From: Halomonas citrativorans
Lineage (GTDB): Bacteria; Pseudomonadota; Gammaproteobacteria; Pseudomonadales; Halomonadaceae
Direction of reading: 5' to 3'
Assembly (NCBI RefSeq): GCF_900163645.1
Contig: NZ_FUKM01000014.1
Coordinates: 1-64,000, forward strand
Length of the DNA: 64,000 nt
Shown: piece after piece, positions 1-6,504 of the stretch
Layout: each line of letters begins with the position of its first letter
Numbering within the stretch: position 1 is the stretch's first letter
The notes under the pieces: model-generated
Database searches by the model: none
What the model saw: the letters and a program-made list of their open reading frames with translations, nothing else
What the model was told of the DNA's origin: nothing
Program-made: the position numbers and the translations under genes

Positions 1-55
1 GAACTCTCGACCCTCGCCTTGGCAAGGCGATGCTCTACCACTGAGCTATTCCCGC
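1..55 (-). tRNA. tRNA-Gly (GCC), partial at window edge
   Basis: The minus strand reads gcgggaatagctcagtggta, then an anticodon stem-loop with GCC in the loop, and runs off the window in the T arm. The visible part is identical to the complete copy at 236-310. It is the promoter-distal member of the Glu-Gly-x-Glu-Gly cluster transcribed leftward. Confidence 0.93.
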
Positions 56-79
56 TTAATCAATTTCTCGCCATCGGAT

Positions 80-155
80 TGGCGTCCCATAGGGGGTTCG
101 AACCCCTGTTACCGCCGTGAAAGGGCGGTGTCCTGGACCACTAGACGAATGGGAC
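80..155 (-). tRNA. tRNA-Glu (TTC)
   Basis: The minus strand begins gtcccattcgtctagtggtc, has cctttcacg in the anticodon loop (TTC), a T loop with ttcgaac, and an encoded CCA end (tgg on the plus strand at 80-82). At 76 nt it is standard in length. It is identical in the tRNA body to the copy at 335-410, so the Glu-Gly pair appears to be a tandem duplication. Confidence 0.95.
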
Positions 156-160
156 GTACT

Positions 161-235
161 TGGAGCGGGAAAAGAGATTCGACCGGGCTGGCGTTCCAGC
201 TCTCGACCTGCACTTGCTTAACCACACGACCAAAT
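161..235 (-). pseudogene. Degenerate tRNA-like element carrying a tRNA-Gly 3' end
   Basis: Positions 161-182 are identical to 236-257, the acceptor strand, CCA end and most of the T loop of the intact tRNA-Gly. A further short match (ctctcgacc) follows after about 17 unrelated bases. The rest contains a D-arm-like gtggttaagc and a gctgg/ccagc hairpin. It cannot form a cloverleaf: the 5' part (atttggtcg) does not pair with the acceptor strand, and the T stem is mismatched (cccgg against ctctt). I read it as a chimeric or decayed tRNA left by recombination in the tandem array. It would still be transcribed with its neighbours and carries a processable CCA end. Confidence 0.6.
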
Positions 236-310
236 TGGAGCGGGAAAAGAGATTCGAACTCTCGACCCTCGCCTTGGCAAGGCGATGCTCTACCACTGAG
301 CTATTCCCGC
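236..310 (-). tRNA. tRNA-Gly (GCC)
   Basis: Complete 75-nt cloverleaf on the minus strand. The acceptor is gcggga paired with tcccgc, the D arm contains agctcagtggtagagc, the anticodon loop holds GCC, the T loop is ttcgaat, and CCA is encoded. It lies 24 nt downstream of tRNA-Glu in the direction of transcription, the same spacing as in the other Glu-Gly pair. Confidence 0.95.
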
Positions 311-334
311 ACTCCGATACCTTAACGATGTAAT

Positions 335-410
335 TGGCGTCCCATAGGGGGTTCGAACCCCTGTTACCGCCGTGAAAGGGCGGTGTCCTGGACCACTAGA
401 CGAATGGGAC
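335..410 (-). tRNA. tRNA-Glu (TTC), first gene of the cluster
   Basis: 76-nt tRNA on the minus strand with TTC anticodon and encoded CCA. It is the promoter-proximal tRNA: its 5' end at 410 lies about 20 nt downstream of the start expected from the promoter at 439-467. Confidence 0.95.
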
Positions 411-438
411 GTTTCATTGCCTCGTCGAGGTGGCGCGT

Positions 439-467
439 ATATTACTCAGAGCACGCATTTCTGTCAA
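439..467 (-). promoter_or_regulatory. Sigma70 promoter of the tRNA Glu-Gly cluster
   Basis: The minus strand shows TTGACA (462-467), a 17-nt spacer and TAATAT (439-444), followed by a GC-rich acgcgcc discriminator. A perfect -35, optimal spacing and a GC-rich discriminator are typical of strong, growth-rate-controlled stable RNA promoters. The strength and stringent control are inferred. Confidence 0.85.
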
Positions 468-646
468 GCCCTATGATATCGCTCTGCTTTCTATCTATAC
501 GCCAATCTCGTTTACTCCTACTACTTAACTCCCTTGCAAGCGGGTAGTTACACCCTGTTCGCCTTCTGAACCCAAGCACGAACTACGCTGTCTTAATTGA
601 AAAGAGTACGCTAGCCTGCAAGTCATAAAGGGAAAGGAGACACTAA

Positions 647-1045
647 ATGGCCAAAATTGAAAAACCCTCCGATCAGTGGCGTGAACAGCTGACGCCTGAA
701 CAGTACCGGGTAGCACGCGAGAAAGGCACCGAGCGCCCTTTTACAGGCGACTACCAGGTAAGCGATGCTCAAGGCATTTACCACTGCATTTGTTGCCACG
801 CGCCGCTGTTTGAAAACGAGCACAAATTTGATGCGGGCTGTGGTTGGCCTAGCTTCGACAGGCCGCTTGGCAGAAACAGCGTTGAGGAGCATAGCGATAC
901 CACGCACGGCATGGTGCGCACTGAAGTTGTGTGTTCCCACTGCGATGCCCATTTAGGGCACGTGTTTCCCGACGGGCCGCCGGAGTCCACAGGGCTGCGT
1001 TACTGCATTAACTCAGTATCGCTAGAGTTTCATCCTGACGAGTAA
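647..1045 (+). CDS. msrB: Peptide-methionine (R)-S-oxide reductase MsrB
   Basis: A 132-residue cytosolic repair enzyme that reduces the R-sulfoxide of methionine in oxidised proteins. Zinc-binding CxxC pairs are visible at Cys47/Cys50 and Cys96/Cys99. The GCGWPSF motif is near residue 64, and the catalytic Cys120 lies in the RYCINSVSL motif near the C-terminus. Length and domain are complete for stand-alone MsrB. An aaggaga ribosome site lies 8 nt before the ATG. It stands alone, divergent from the tRNA cluster. No fused MsrA domain and no signal peptide are present, so it acts in the cytoplasm. Confidence 0.95.
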   Translation: MAKIEKPSDQWREQLTPEQYRVAREKGTERPFTGDYQVSDAQGIYHCICCHAPLFENEHKFDAGCGWPSFDRPLGRNSVEEHSDTTHGMVRTEVVCSHCDAHLGHVFPDGPPESTGLRYCINSVSLEFHPDE

Positions 1046-1092
1046 ACGCTACCTCTAACCCCTTAACGAATCGCAGCAAGGCGGGCGCCATC

Positions 1093-1101
1093 TGGTAGAA
1101 T
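1093..1101 (+). promoter_or_regulatory. Extended -10 promoter candidate for rbgA
   Basis: TGG immediately precedes TAGAAT (1096-1101), giving an extended -10 element (TGn-TAGAAT). No good -35 is present 17 nt upstream, which extended -10 promoters tolerate. The start would be near 1108, giving a roughly 40-nt leader containing two T tracts. Supported by pattern only. Confidence 0.4.
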
Positions 1102-1150
1102 GGTTGCTCGCTTTTTTTATGCCCGTTTTTTGTGCTTGTAGGAGAAACTC

Positions 1151-2104
1151 ATGCTCGGCTGGTTCCCCGGACATATGAACAAGGCCCGCCGCCAGATAAA
1201 GGATGCGCTGCCGGAGATTGACGTGGTCATTGAAGTACTTGACGCACGTCTGCCCTACTCCAGCGCCAACCCGATGCTGGCCGAGCTGACCCGCCATAAG
1301 CCGGTATTGAAAATACTCTCCCGGGCGGACCTGGCAGACCCAGAGCGTACCGCGGAATGGGTGGCCTTTTTCGATGCCCAGGACGATACCCGGGCGCTCG
1401 CGATCACCACGACCAACACGCGTGAGTTAAAGAAAATTCCCAAACTTTGTCACGAGTTAGCGGGCGACGTACGTGCTGACCGCGACGTTCGGGTGATGGT
1501 GATGGGAATTCCCAACGTGGGTAAATCCACCCTGATTAACGGCTTGGCCGGGCGTAAAATTGCCAAAACCGGTAACGAACCGGCGGTCACCAAGCGCCAA
1601 CAGAAAGTGCGTATTGATGGCCGCGTGGCGCTGATCGACACGCCCGGCGTGCTGTGGCCCAAGATTGAAGACCAGGCCAGCGCCTACCGGCTGGCGGCCA
1701 GCGGCGCTATTCGCGATACCGCCATTGAGTATACCGACGTGGGTATTGTTACCAGCGCCGAGCTTGCCAAGCGCTACCCTGAAGAGTTGTCCGCACGTTA
1801 CAAACTCAAAACACTGCCCACTTATGAAGCGCCGGTCGATAATGACGTGGACGCCGACGGCCCGAAGAAGCCCGACTTCCTGGCGATCGCCGGATTTGAT
1901 GGCCATGCCATCCTGAAAGAAATTGCCGGTAAACGGGGCGGCCTGCGCGCGGGTGGCGAGGTAGATTTACACCGTGGCGCCGAAGTGCTGCTACACGAAT
2001 TGCGTGACGGTAAGCTTGGCCGTTTAACGCTGGAAACACCTGACGATATTCCGCCGCCCATTGTGCAAAACGACGAAGACAATCAGCCACTTTCCGACGC
2101 ATAA
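1151..2104 (+). CDS. ylqF: Ribosome biogenesis GTPase YlqF/RbgA
   Basis: A 317-residue circularly permuted GTPase. The G motifs occur in permuted order: a G4-like SRAD at 57-60 precedes the G1 P-loop GIPNVGKST (119-127), and G3 DTPG follows at 163-166. The N-terminus WFPGHMNKA is the family hallmark. RbgA acts in late assembly of the large ribosomal subunit in Bacillus; the role of gammaproteobacterial homologues is less settled. The C-terminal region (about 200-300) is the helical RNA-binding domain. An aggaga site precedes the ATG. It is followed after a short gap by alaA, with no obvious terminator. Confidence 0.93.
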   Translation: MLGWFPGHMNKARRQIKDALPEIDVVIEVLDARLPYSSANPMLAELTRHKPVLKILSRADLADPERTAEWVAFFDAQDDTRALAITTTNTRELKKIPKLCHELAGDVRADRDVRVMVMGIPNVGKSTLINGLAGRKIAKTGNEPAVTKRQQKVRIDGRVALIDTPGVLWPKIEDQASAYRLAASGAIRDTAIEYTDVGIVTSAELAKRYPEELSARYKLKTLPTYEAPVDNDVDADGPKKPDFLAIAGFDGHAILKEIAGKRGGLRAGGEVDLHRGAEVLLHELRDGKLGRLTLETPDDIPPPIVQNDEDNQPLSDA

Positions 2105-2161
2105 TGGATAAATCGACCGGCGCCGCCGCACGGCCTTTGGACACTTTTGGATAAATCACTC

Positions 2162-3454
2162 ATGGAAACCTCTCAGCTTCAAACGCCTACTGAACTTCAG
2201 AATACGGACTCACAAAATGCCGAGCCGCCATCTACTGAACTCAAAAAATCTCACAAGCTCAATAACGTCTGCTACGACATCCGTGGCCCGGTCCTTGACC
2301 ATGCCAAGCGGCTTGAGGATGAAGGCCAGCGGATTTTAAAGCTGAATATTGGCAACCCGGCGCCCTTTGGGTTTGAAGCACCAGAAGAGATTTTGCAGGA
2401 TGTGATGCGCAACCTGCCCACGGCACAAGGCTATTGTGATTCCAAAGGCCTCTACTCGGCGCGTAAGGCGATTATGCAGGAGTGCCAGCGCAAGGAGATT
2501 CCAGGCGTTGGCATCGAAGATATTTACATCGGCAACGGCGTATCCGAACTGATTGTGATGTGCATGCAGGCGCTATTAAACGATGGCGACGAAGTACTGA
2601 TTCCCGCGCCGGACTACCCGCTGTGGACAGCGGCAGCCAATCTTTCTGGCGGCCACGGCGTGCACTATAGGTGCGATGAGCAGGCCGACTGGACGCCGGA
2701 CATTGCCGATATCCGCGCCAAGATTACCAGCCGTACCCGCGCGATTGTGCTGATTAACCCCAACAACCCGACCGGCGCGGTTTATCCACCGGCCGTGGTG
2801 CGCGATGTATTGGCCGTGGCCAAAGAGCACAATCTGGTGGTGTTCTCTGACGAGATCTACGACAAGATCCTTTATGACGGCGTAGAACATACCGCGACCG
2901 GCGCCCTGGCCGACGATGACCAACTAGTGATTACCATGAACGGGCTATCGAAAAGCTACCGCTGTGCGGGCTTTCGCTCCGGCTGGATGACGATTTCTGG
3001 CACGATTGCCAAACAGCGCGCCAAGGATTTTATCCAGGGGCTGACCATGCTGGCCTCCATGCGTCTGTGTGCCAACGTGCCTGCCCAGCACGCCATTCAG
3101 ACCGCACTGGGTGGCTATCAGTCGATCAATGACCTGATTCTACCAGGTGGCCGCTTACTGGCTCAACGCGACATCACGGTGGAAAAGCTCAACGCGATTC
3201 CTGGCGTTTCTTGTGTCACGCCCAAAGGCGCGCTCTATGCGTTTCCTCGTTTGGACCCCAAGGTCTTCAATATTCAAGATGACCAGAAGCTGGTTCTTGA
3301 TTTGCTCCTTCAAGAGAAAATTCTGCTGGTTCAAGGCACGGCGTTTAACTGGCCAGAACCTGATCATGTACGCATCGTGACACTGCCCTGGGCGGATCAA
3401 TTGGGCGACGCTCTGGACAGGTTCGGTAATTTCTTGTCCCGCTACCGTCAATAA
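2162..3454 (+). CDS. alaA: Alanine-synthesising PLP aminotransferase AlaA
   Basis: A class I/II aminotransferase that makes alanine from pyruvate and glutamate. From the NVCYDIRGPVL motif onward it closely follows my memory of E. coli AlaA. The Schiff-base lysine is in NGLSKSYR (Lys264 counted from this ATG), with NPNNPTGAV and SDEIYDK as PLP-site motifs. The N-terminus carries about 25-30 extra residues rich in Thr, Gln, Glu and Ser before the homologous part. No start codon lies closer to the core, so the extension appears real. A TTG at 2147 is an alternative start 5 codons upstream; neither start has a strong ribosome site. Confidence 0.92.
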   Translation: METSQLQTPTELQNTDSQNAEPPSTELKKSHKLNNVCYDIRGPVLDHAKRLEDEGQRILKLNIGNPAPFGFEAPEEILQDVMRNLPTAQGYCDSKGLYSARKAIMQECQRKEIPGVGIEDIYIGNGVSELIVMCMQALLNDGDEVLIPAPDYPLWTAAANLSGGHGVHYRCDEQADWTPDIADIRAKITSRTRAIVLINPNNPTGAVYPPAVVRDVLAVAKEHNLVVFSDEIYDKILYDGVEHTATGALADDDQLVITMNGLSKSYRCAGFRSGWMTISGTIAKQRAKDFIQGLTMLASMRLCANVPAQHAIQTALGGYQSINDLILPGGRLLAQRDITVEKLNAIPGVSCVTPKGALYAFPRLDPKVFNIQDDQKLVLDLLLQEKILLVQGTAFNWPEPDHVRIVTLPWADQLGDALDRFGNFLSRYRQ

Positions 3455-3466
3455 GGCGGGCGGTGA

Positions 3467-3496
3467 CTTGAAACTGCCATGAAGTGTACGTATCTA
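3467..3496 (+). promoter_or_regulatory. Sigma32-like heat-shock promoter upstream of htpX
   Basis: CTTGAAA (3467-3473), a 15-nt spacer, then CGTATCTA (3489-3496) resembles the sigma32 pattern CTTGAAA-N13-17-CCCATnTA, with 5 of 7 specified -10 bases plus the free position. It begins just after the alaA stop and 50 nt before htpX. htpX is a known heat-shock gene in E. coli, which makes the assignment plausible. Confidence 0.5.
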
Positions 3497-3546
3497 AGCA
3501 AGCATTCTAGTAACGCTTTATTGTCCTCTTAGGGAGAACCTGCACC

Positions 3547-4452
3547 ATGATGCGAATTGTGCTGTTTTTAGCCACCAACCTGGCGGTGCTGCTTGTCGCT
3601 AGTATTACGCTGCGCCTGTTTGGTGTTGAGGGTTATTTACGCAGCCAAGGAATCAACTTTACCAGCCTGCTGATTTTCTGCTTTATCTTCGGCATGGTCG
3701 GCTCGCTGATCTCGCTGTTTATTTCCAAGTGGATGGCGAAACGCAGTACCGGCACGGTGATTATTGAGTCTCCTTCCAACGCCACCGAGCAGTGGCTGGT
3801 CGATACCGTGGCTGAGCTTGCCCGCGAGGCCGGTATTAAAACGCCGGAGGTGGGCATTTTCCCCGCCCAGCAGTCAAACGCGTTTGCCACCGGCTGGAAT
3901 AAAGATGACGCTTTGGTGGCGGTTTCTGCCGGGCTGTTAAACCGGATGCGCCCCGACGAAGTGCGCGCAGTGCTTGCCCACGAAATTGGCCACGTTGCCA
4001 ATGGCGACATGGTAACGCTGGCGCTGATTCAGGGCGTGGTGAACACCTTTGTGATGTTCTTTGCCCGTGTGGTGGCGCAATTGGTAGATAGTTTTCTTAA
4101 AAGCCGCAGCGGCGGCGAAGGCGGCCTGGGCTTTATGGGTTACTTCGCGGTCGTGATTGTCGCTGAAATTGTGTTCGGGGTTGTGGCGTCGGCTATCGTT
4201 GCCTGGTTCTCTCGCTACCGTGAATACCGTGCCGATGAGGCCGGTGCACGGTTAGCAGGGACAGGCTCCATGGTGAATGCCCTGGCCCGCTTGAAGGCGG
4301 AAACAGAAATGCCGGACCAAATGCCCGACACTCTACGCGCCATGGCGATCACCAAAGGCCAAACACGCTCACTGGTAGAGCAGCTTTTTGCCAGCCACCC
4401 GCCGCTGGATGACCGTATTCGTGCGCTAAAAGAAGCCGCTTACCGTCAATAA
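3547..4452 (+). CDS. htpX: Membrane zinc metalloprotease HtpX
   Basis: A 301-residue M48 protease of the inner membrane that degrades misfolded membrane proteins alongside FtsH. Two hydrophobic segments lie near residues 3-23 and 38-60. The zinc motif HEIGH is at 145-149, with a downstream glutamate ligand in the [11 protein letters not shown] region, and two more hydrophobic segments lie between them (about 160-180 and 195-220). An agggaga site precedes tandem ATG codons (3547 and 3550), either of which could be used. It is a single gene ended by a terminator shared with convergent pdxB. Confidence 0.96.
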   Translation: MMRIVLFLATNLAVLLVASITLRLFGVEGYLRSQGINFTSLLIFCFIFGMVGSLISLFISKWMAKRSTGTVIIESPSNATEQWLVDTVAELAREAGIKTPEVGIFPAQQSNAFATGWNKDDALVAVSAGLLNRMRPDEVRAVLAHEIGHVANGDMVTLALIQGVVNTFVMFFARVVAQLVDSFLKSRSGGEGGLGFMGYFAVVIVAEIVFGVVASAIVAWFSRYREYRADEAGARLAGTGSMVNALARLKAETEMPDQMPDTLRAMAITKGQTRSLVEQLFASHPPLDDRIRALKEAAYRQ

Positions 4453-4478
4453 GAAACATCCGCACGCATCAGACGTAT

Positions 4479-4509
4479 CAGGCCCGCTTTATGTGGGCCT
4501 GTTCTTTTT
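4479..4509. terminator. Rho-independent terminator between htpX and pdxB
   Basis: Stem caggccc (4479-4485) pairs with gggcctg (4495-4501) around a 9-nt loop and is followed by ttcttttt on the plus strand. It serves htpX; pdxB ends 5 bp further on from the opposite strand. Confidence 0.85.
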
Positions 4510-4514
4510 GCGCG

Positions 4515-5663
4515 TTAGGATAACCGCGAGACGCGAAAGCCCGCGGCACTCAAAGGCGCTTCAAGCTCAACCGCACTGCCCGATAGCTGCACGTTCAGCG
4601 TGGCAAATTCACGGCGCAGCGGATAATTGGCTCGGCAAGTATCAAAGCCCTGCTTGATACCCTCCACAAGCGCCTGGCGCTGCAGGCTGTCGTGGTCTCG
4701 GCGCACATCATACACCGCACGCATGCATACACGCAGCGCATCCTCGACCGGCAGTGCGTCCTGCAAGTGCAATGACGCCAACGCTGGCAGCGGGCAGATA
4801 TCGGCAAACGCATCATGGTTGGGAGTACCAAGATGGCTGGCTAACGCCTGCTGAATCATCCAGGTACCGCGCAGCTTGCCGTCCAGGCTATGCCCGGCAA
4901 TATGCGGCGTGGCAAGTGCCACCAGGTCGCGCAGCCCTGCGTCAATGTCTGGCTCGCTCTCCCACACGTCCAGCACGGCGGTAATATCCCCTTTACCCGC
5001 TAACCGACCACGCAGCGCTAACCCATCAACACAGTCGCCCCGCCCTGCGTTTAGCAATACCGTGCCAGGCGCTAATTCATTGATGCGTTGAGCATTCAGC
5101 AGCTGATACGTGGCGTGCGGCCCATCTGACACCAACGGCGTGTGCAGGCAGAGAATATCGCAACGATCGATCAGCGTATCCAGCGGCTCGAAGCCTTGCT
5201 CGCCCTCCTGCTCTGCTCTGGGTGGGTCACAGGCAAGTGTGTTGACGCCCAACGCATTAAGGCGGGCAAGCAAGCGGCTGCCTACATTGCCGACGCCCAC
5301 AATGCCCACCGTTCGTGAGAGCAGCGACCAGCCATCGCGCTCAGCAAGCGTTAGCAAGCTGCTGAGCACATAGTCCACCACCGCTTCAGCGTTGCAACCA
5401 GGCGCGCTTGCAAAGGTAATACCGCGCTCGGCCAGGGCGGCGTGATCAATATGGTCGGTGCCAATCGTACAGGTACCGACAAAGCGTACAGCGCTGTCTG
5501 CCAATAGCGCGGCAGTGACCTGGGTGATGGAGCGCACAATCAGCGCATCAGCGTCTTTGACGTGTGCCGTGCTTATTTCACGCCCTGGCAGATGGGTAAT
5601 CGAGCCAAAATCACCAAAGCAGCGTTCGGCGGCGGGTATATTGGCATCTACAGTCAGCTTCAC
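4515..5663 (-). CDS. pdxB: Erythronate-4-phosphate dehydrogenase PdxB
   Basis: A 382-residue D-2-hydroxyacid dehydrogenase family enzyme that oxidises 4-phosphoerythronate, the second step of DXP-dependent pyridoxal phosphate synthesis. The N-terminus MKLTVDANIPAAERCFGDFG is typical of the family. The NAD-binding GVGNVG is at 123-128, and the expected hydroxyacid dehydrogenase Arg/Glu/His region follows (NAGRGD, then HIAGHS). A C-terminal PdxB dimerisation domain of about 80 residues is present, which separates it from SerA-type relatives. It is convergent with htpX and ends near the shared hairpin. Its product is the cofactor precursor for AlaA. Confidence 0.95.
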   Translation of the reverse strand: MKLTVDANIPAAERCFGDFGSITHLPGREISTAHVKDADALIVRSITQVTAALLADSAVRFVGTCTIGTDHIDHAALAERGITFASAPGCNAEAVVDYVLSSLLTLAERDGWSLLSRTVGIVGVGNVGSRLLARLNALGVNTLACDPPRAEQEGEQGFEPLDTLIDRCDILCLHTPLVSDGPHATYQLLNAQRINELAPGTVLLNAGRGDCVDGLALRGRLAGKGDITAVLDVWESEPDIDAGLRDLVALATPHIAGHSLDGKLRGTWMIQQALASHLGTPNHDAFADICPLPALASLHLQDALPVEDALRVCMRAVYDVRRDHDSLQRQALVEGIKQGFDTCRANYPLRREFATLNVQLSGSAVELEAPLSAAGFRVSRLS

Positions 5664-5809
5664 AACGTGATCCTTCTAGTCCGCAGGACAGGCAAGCCTC
5701 TTCACAGAAAAACGCTTCATAAGCAAAGATAGGCGTTTGCGATAACGCGCTTTACAATACCGCCCGCCGCATCAAATTGGAAAAGAGTATTCAGGACAAG
5801 GAGTGCCTA

Positions 5810-5854
5810 ATGGGTAAGCCAGTGTCAAGAACAACCGTGGGAGTAAGCTTGTGA
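5810..5854 (+). CDS. Possible 14-codon leader peptide overlapping the WGR-like gene
   Basis: An ATG with a near-ideal aaggag site 6 nt upstream opens a 14-codon frame (MGKPVSRTTVGVSL). Its TGA stop at 5852-5854 overlaps the GTG start of the next gene (GTGA). The geometry fits translational coupling. It could equally be an alternative or abandoned start. No codon run suggesting attenuation is visible. Confidence 0.35.
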   Translation: MGKPVSRTTVGVSL

Positions 5855-6132
5855 TCGTAAGGTGGGAAACCGACCACGACTATGTGCTGGTTCATATTCA
5901 CCAGGATATGTTTGGCGACTGGATTTTTAGTCGCGCCTGGGGGCAAATCGGCACGCAGTTTGGCGGCTTAAAACATCAACTGGCCGACACGCTTGAGCAG
6001 GCTCAGATGTGGCTGGAAGATGAGACGACCATTCAAAAGTCGCGCGGGTTTCATAAAGTATTGGACGTTGATGACCATACTCCAGAAGGCCAGGAAGCGA
6101 TGCGCCAGCTTTCGCTGCTTGATCTGCTTTAA
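5851..6132 (+). CDS. Small WGR-like domain protein
   Basis: A 93-residue protein. Residues 1-65 resemble a WGR domain: a predicted beta strand (YVLVHIHQD), then FGDWIFSRAWGQIGTQFGG, with the Trp-Gly-Gln replacing the signature Trp-Gly-Arg, then a helix (LADTLEQAQMWLEDE). WGR modules occur in poly(ADP-ribose) polymerases and in MolR-like bacterial proteins. Here there is no catalytic partner domain. The GTG start is forced: the frame is closed by a TAA at 5815, and gggag lies 7 nt before the GTG. It is convergent with the glutaredoxin-like gene, 17 bp apart. Function unknown. Confidence 0.7.
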   Translation: MIVRWETDHDYVLVHIHQDMFGDWIFSRAWGQIGTQFGGLKHQLADTLEQAQMWLEDETTIQKSRGFHKVLDVDDHTPEGQEAMRQLSLLDLL

Positions 6133-6149
6133 GTGCCCCCAGTAAGTCA

Positions 6150-6485
6150 TCACTCACCCAGAAAACGCCGCCCGTTGCGAACATAACGCCCTTTTGGCGG
6201 CGCCTCATCAGGTTGCATCAGGCGTGTTAGCGCGTGCTCACTTAGCCAGCCGCGCTGACGCAACCAACCGCTTAAGCGCTCTATCTCAAAACCGCGTATC
6301 AGCTCATGCCCATGGCTATCCGCGACAACCGGAATAAGCTCGCCGTAGCGCGCTAGCAACTCCGGACAATCACTGATTTCAATGCGTTGCAGTGCCACCG
6401 GTTGATTGGCAAGCGCTGCCAGCAGGCCTTCCAGCTGGGCGCACAGATGGCAACCCAGCGTGGTGTAGAGCGTAAGCGAGATCAC
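6150..6485 (-). CDS. Glutaredoxin-family protein
   Basis: A 111-residue thioredoxin-fold protein of the glutaredoxin-like/DUF836 kind. The strand LTLYTTLGCHLC carries a CxxC (Cys-His-Leu-Cys) near residues 12-15, and the cis-proline segment is ELIPVV at about 49-54. A basic C-terminal tail (GRYVRNGRRF) is added. The start is GTG, with aaggg about 9 nt upstream. It lies 19 bp downstream of rlmKL on the same strand, so the two are probably co-transcribed. Redox substrate unknown. Confidence 0.8.
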   Translation of the reverse strand: MISLTLYTTLGCHLCAQLEGLLAALANQPVALQRIEISDCPELLARYGELIPVVADSHGHELIRGFEIERLSGWLRQRGWLSEHALTRLMQPDEAPPKGRYVRNGRRFLGE

Positions 6486-6504
6486 CGCCGCAAGCCCTTA
6501 CGCC

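Noticed and set aside
128..325. Open frame across the tRNA cluster
   Set aside because: It reads through tRNA genes in antisense and is an artefact of their GC content.
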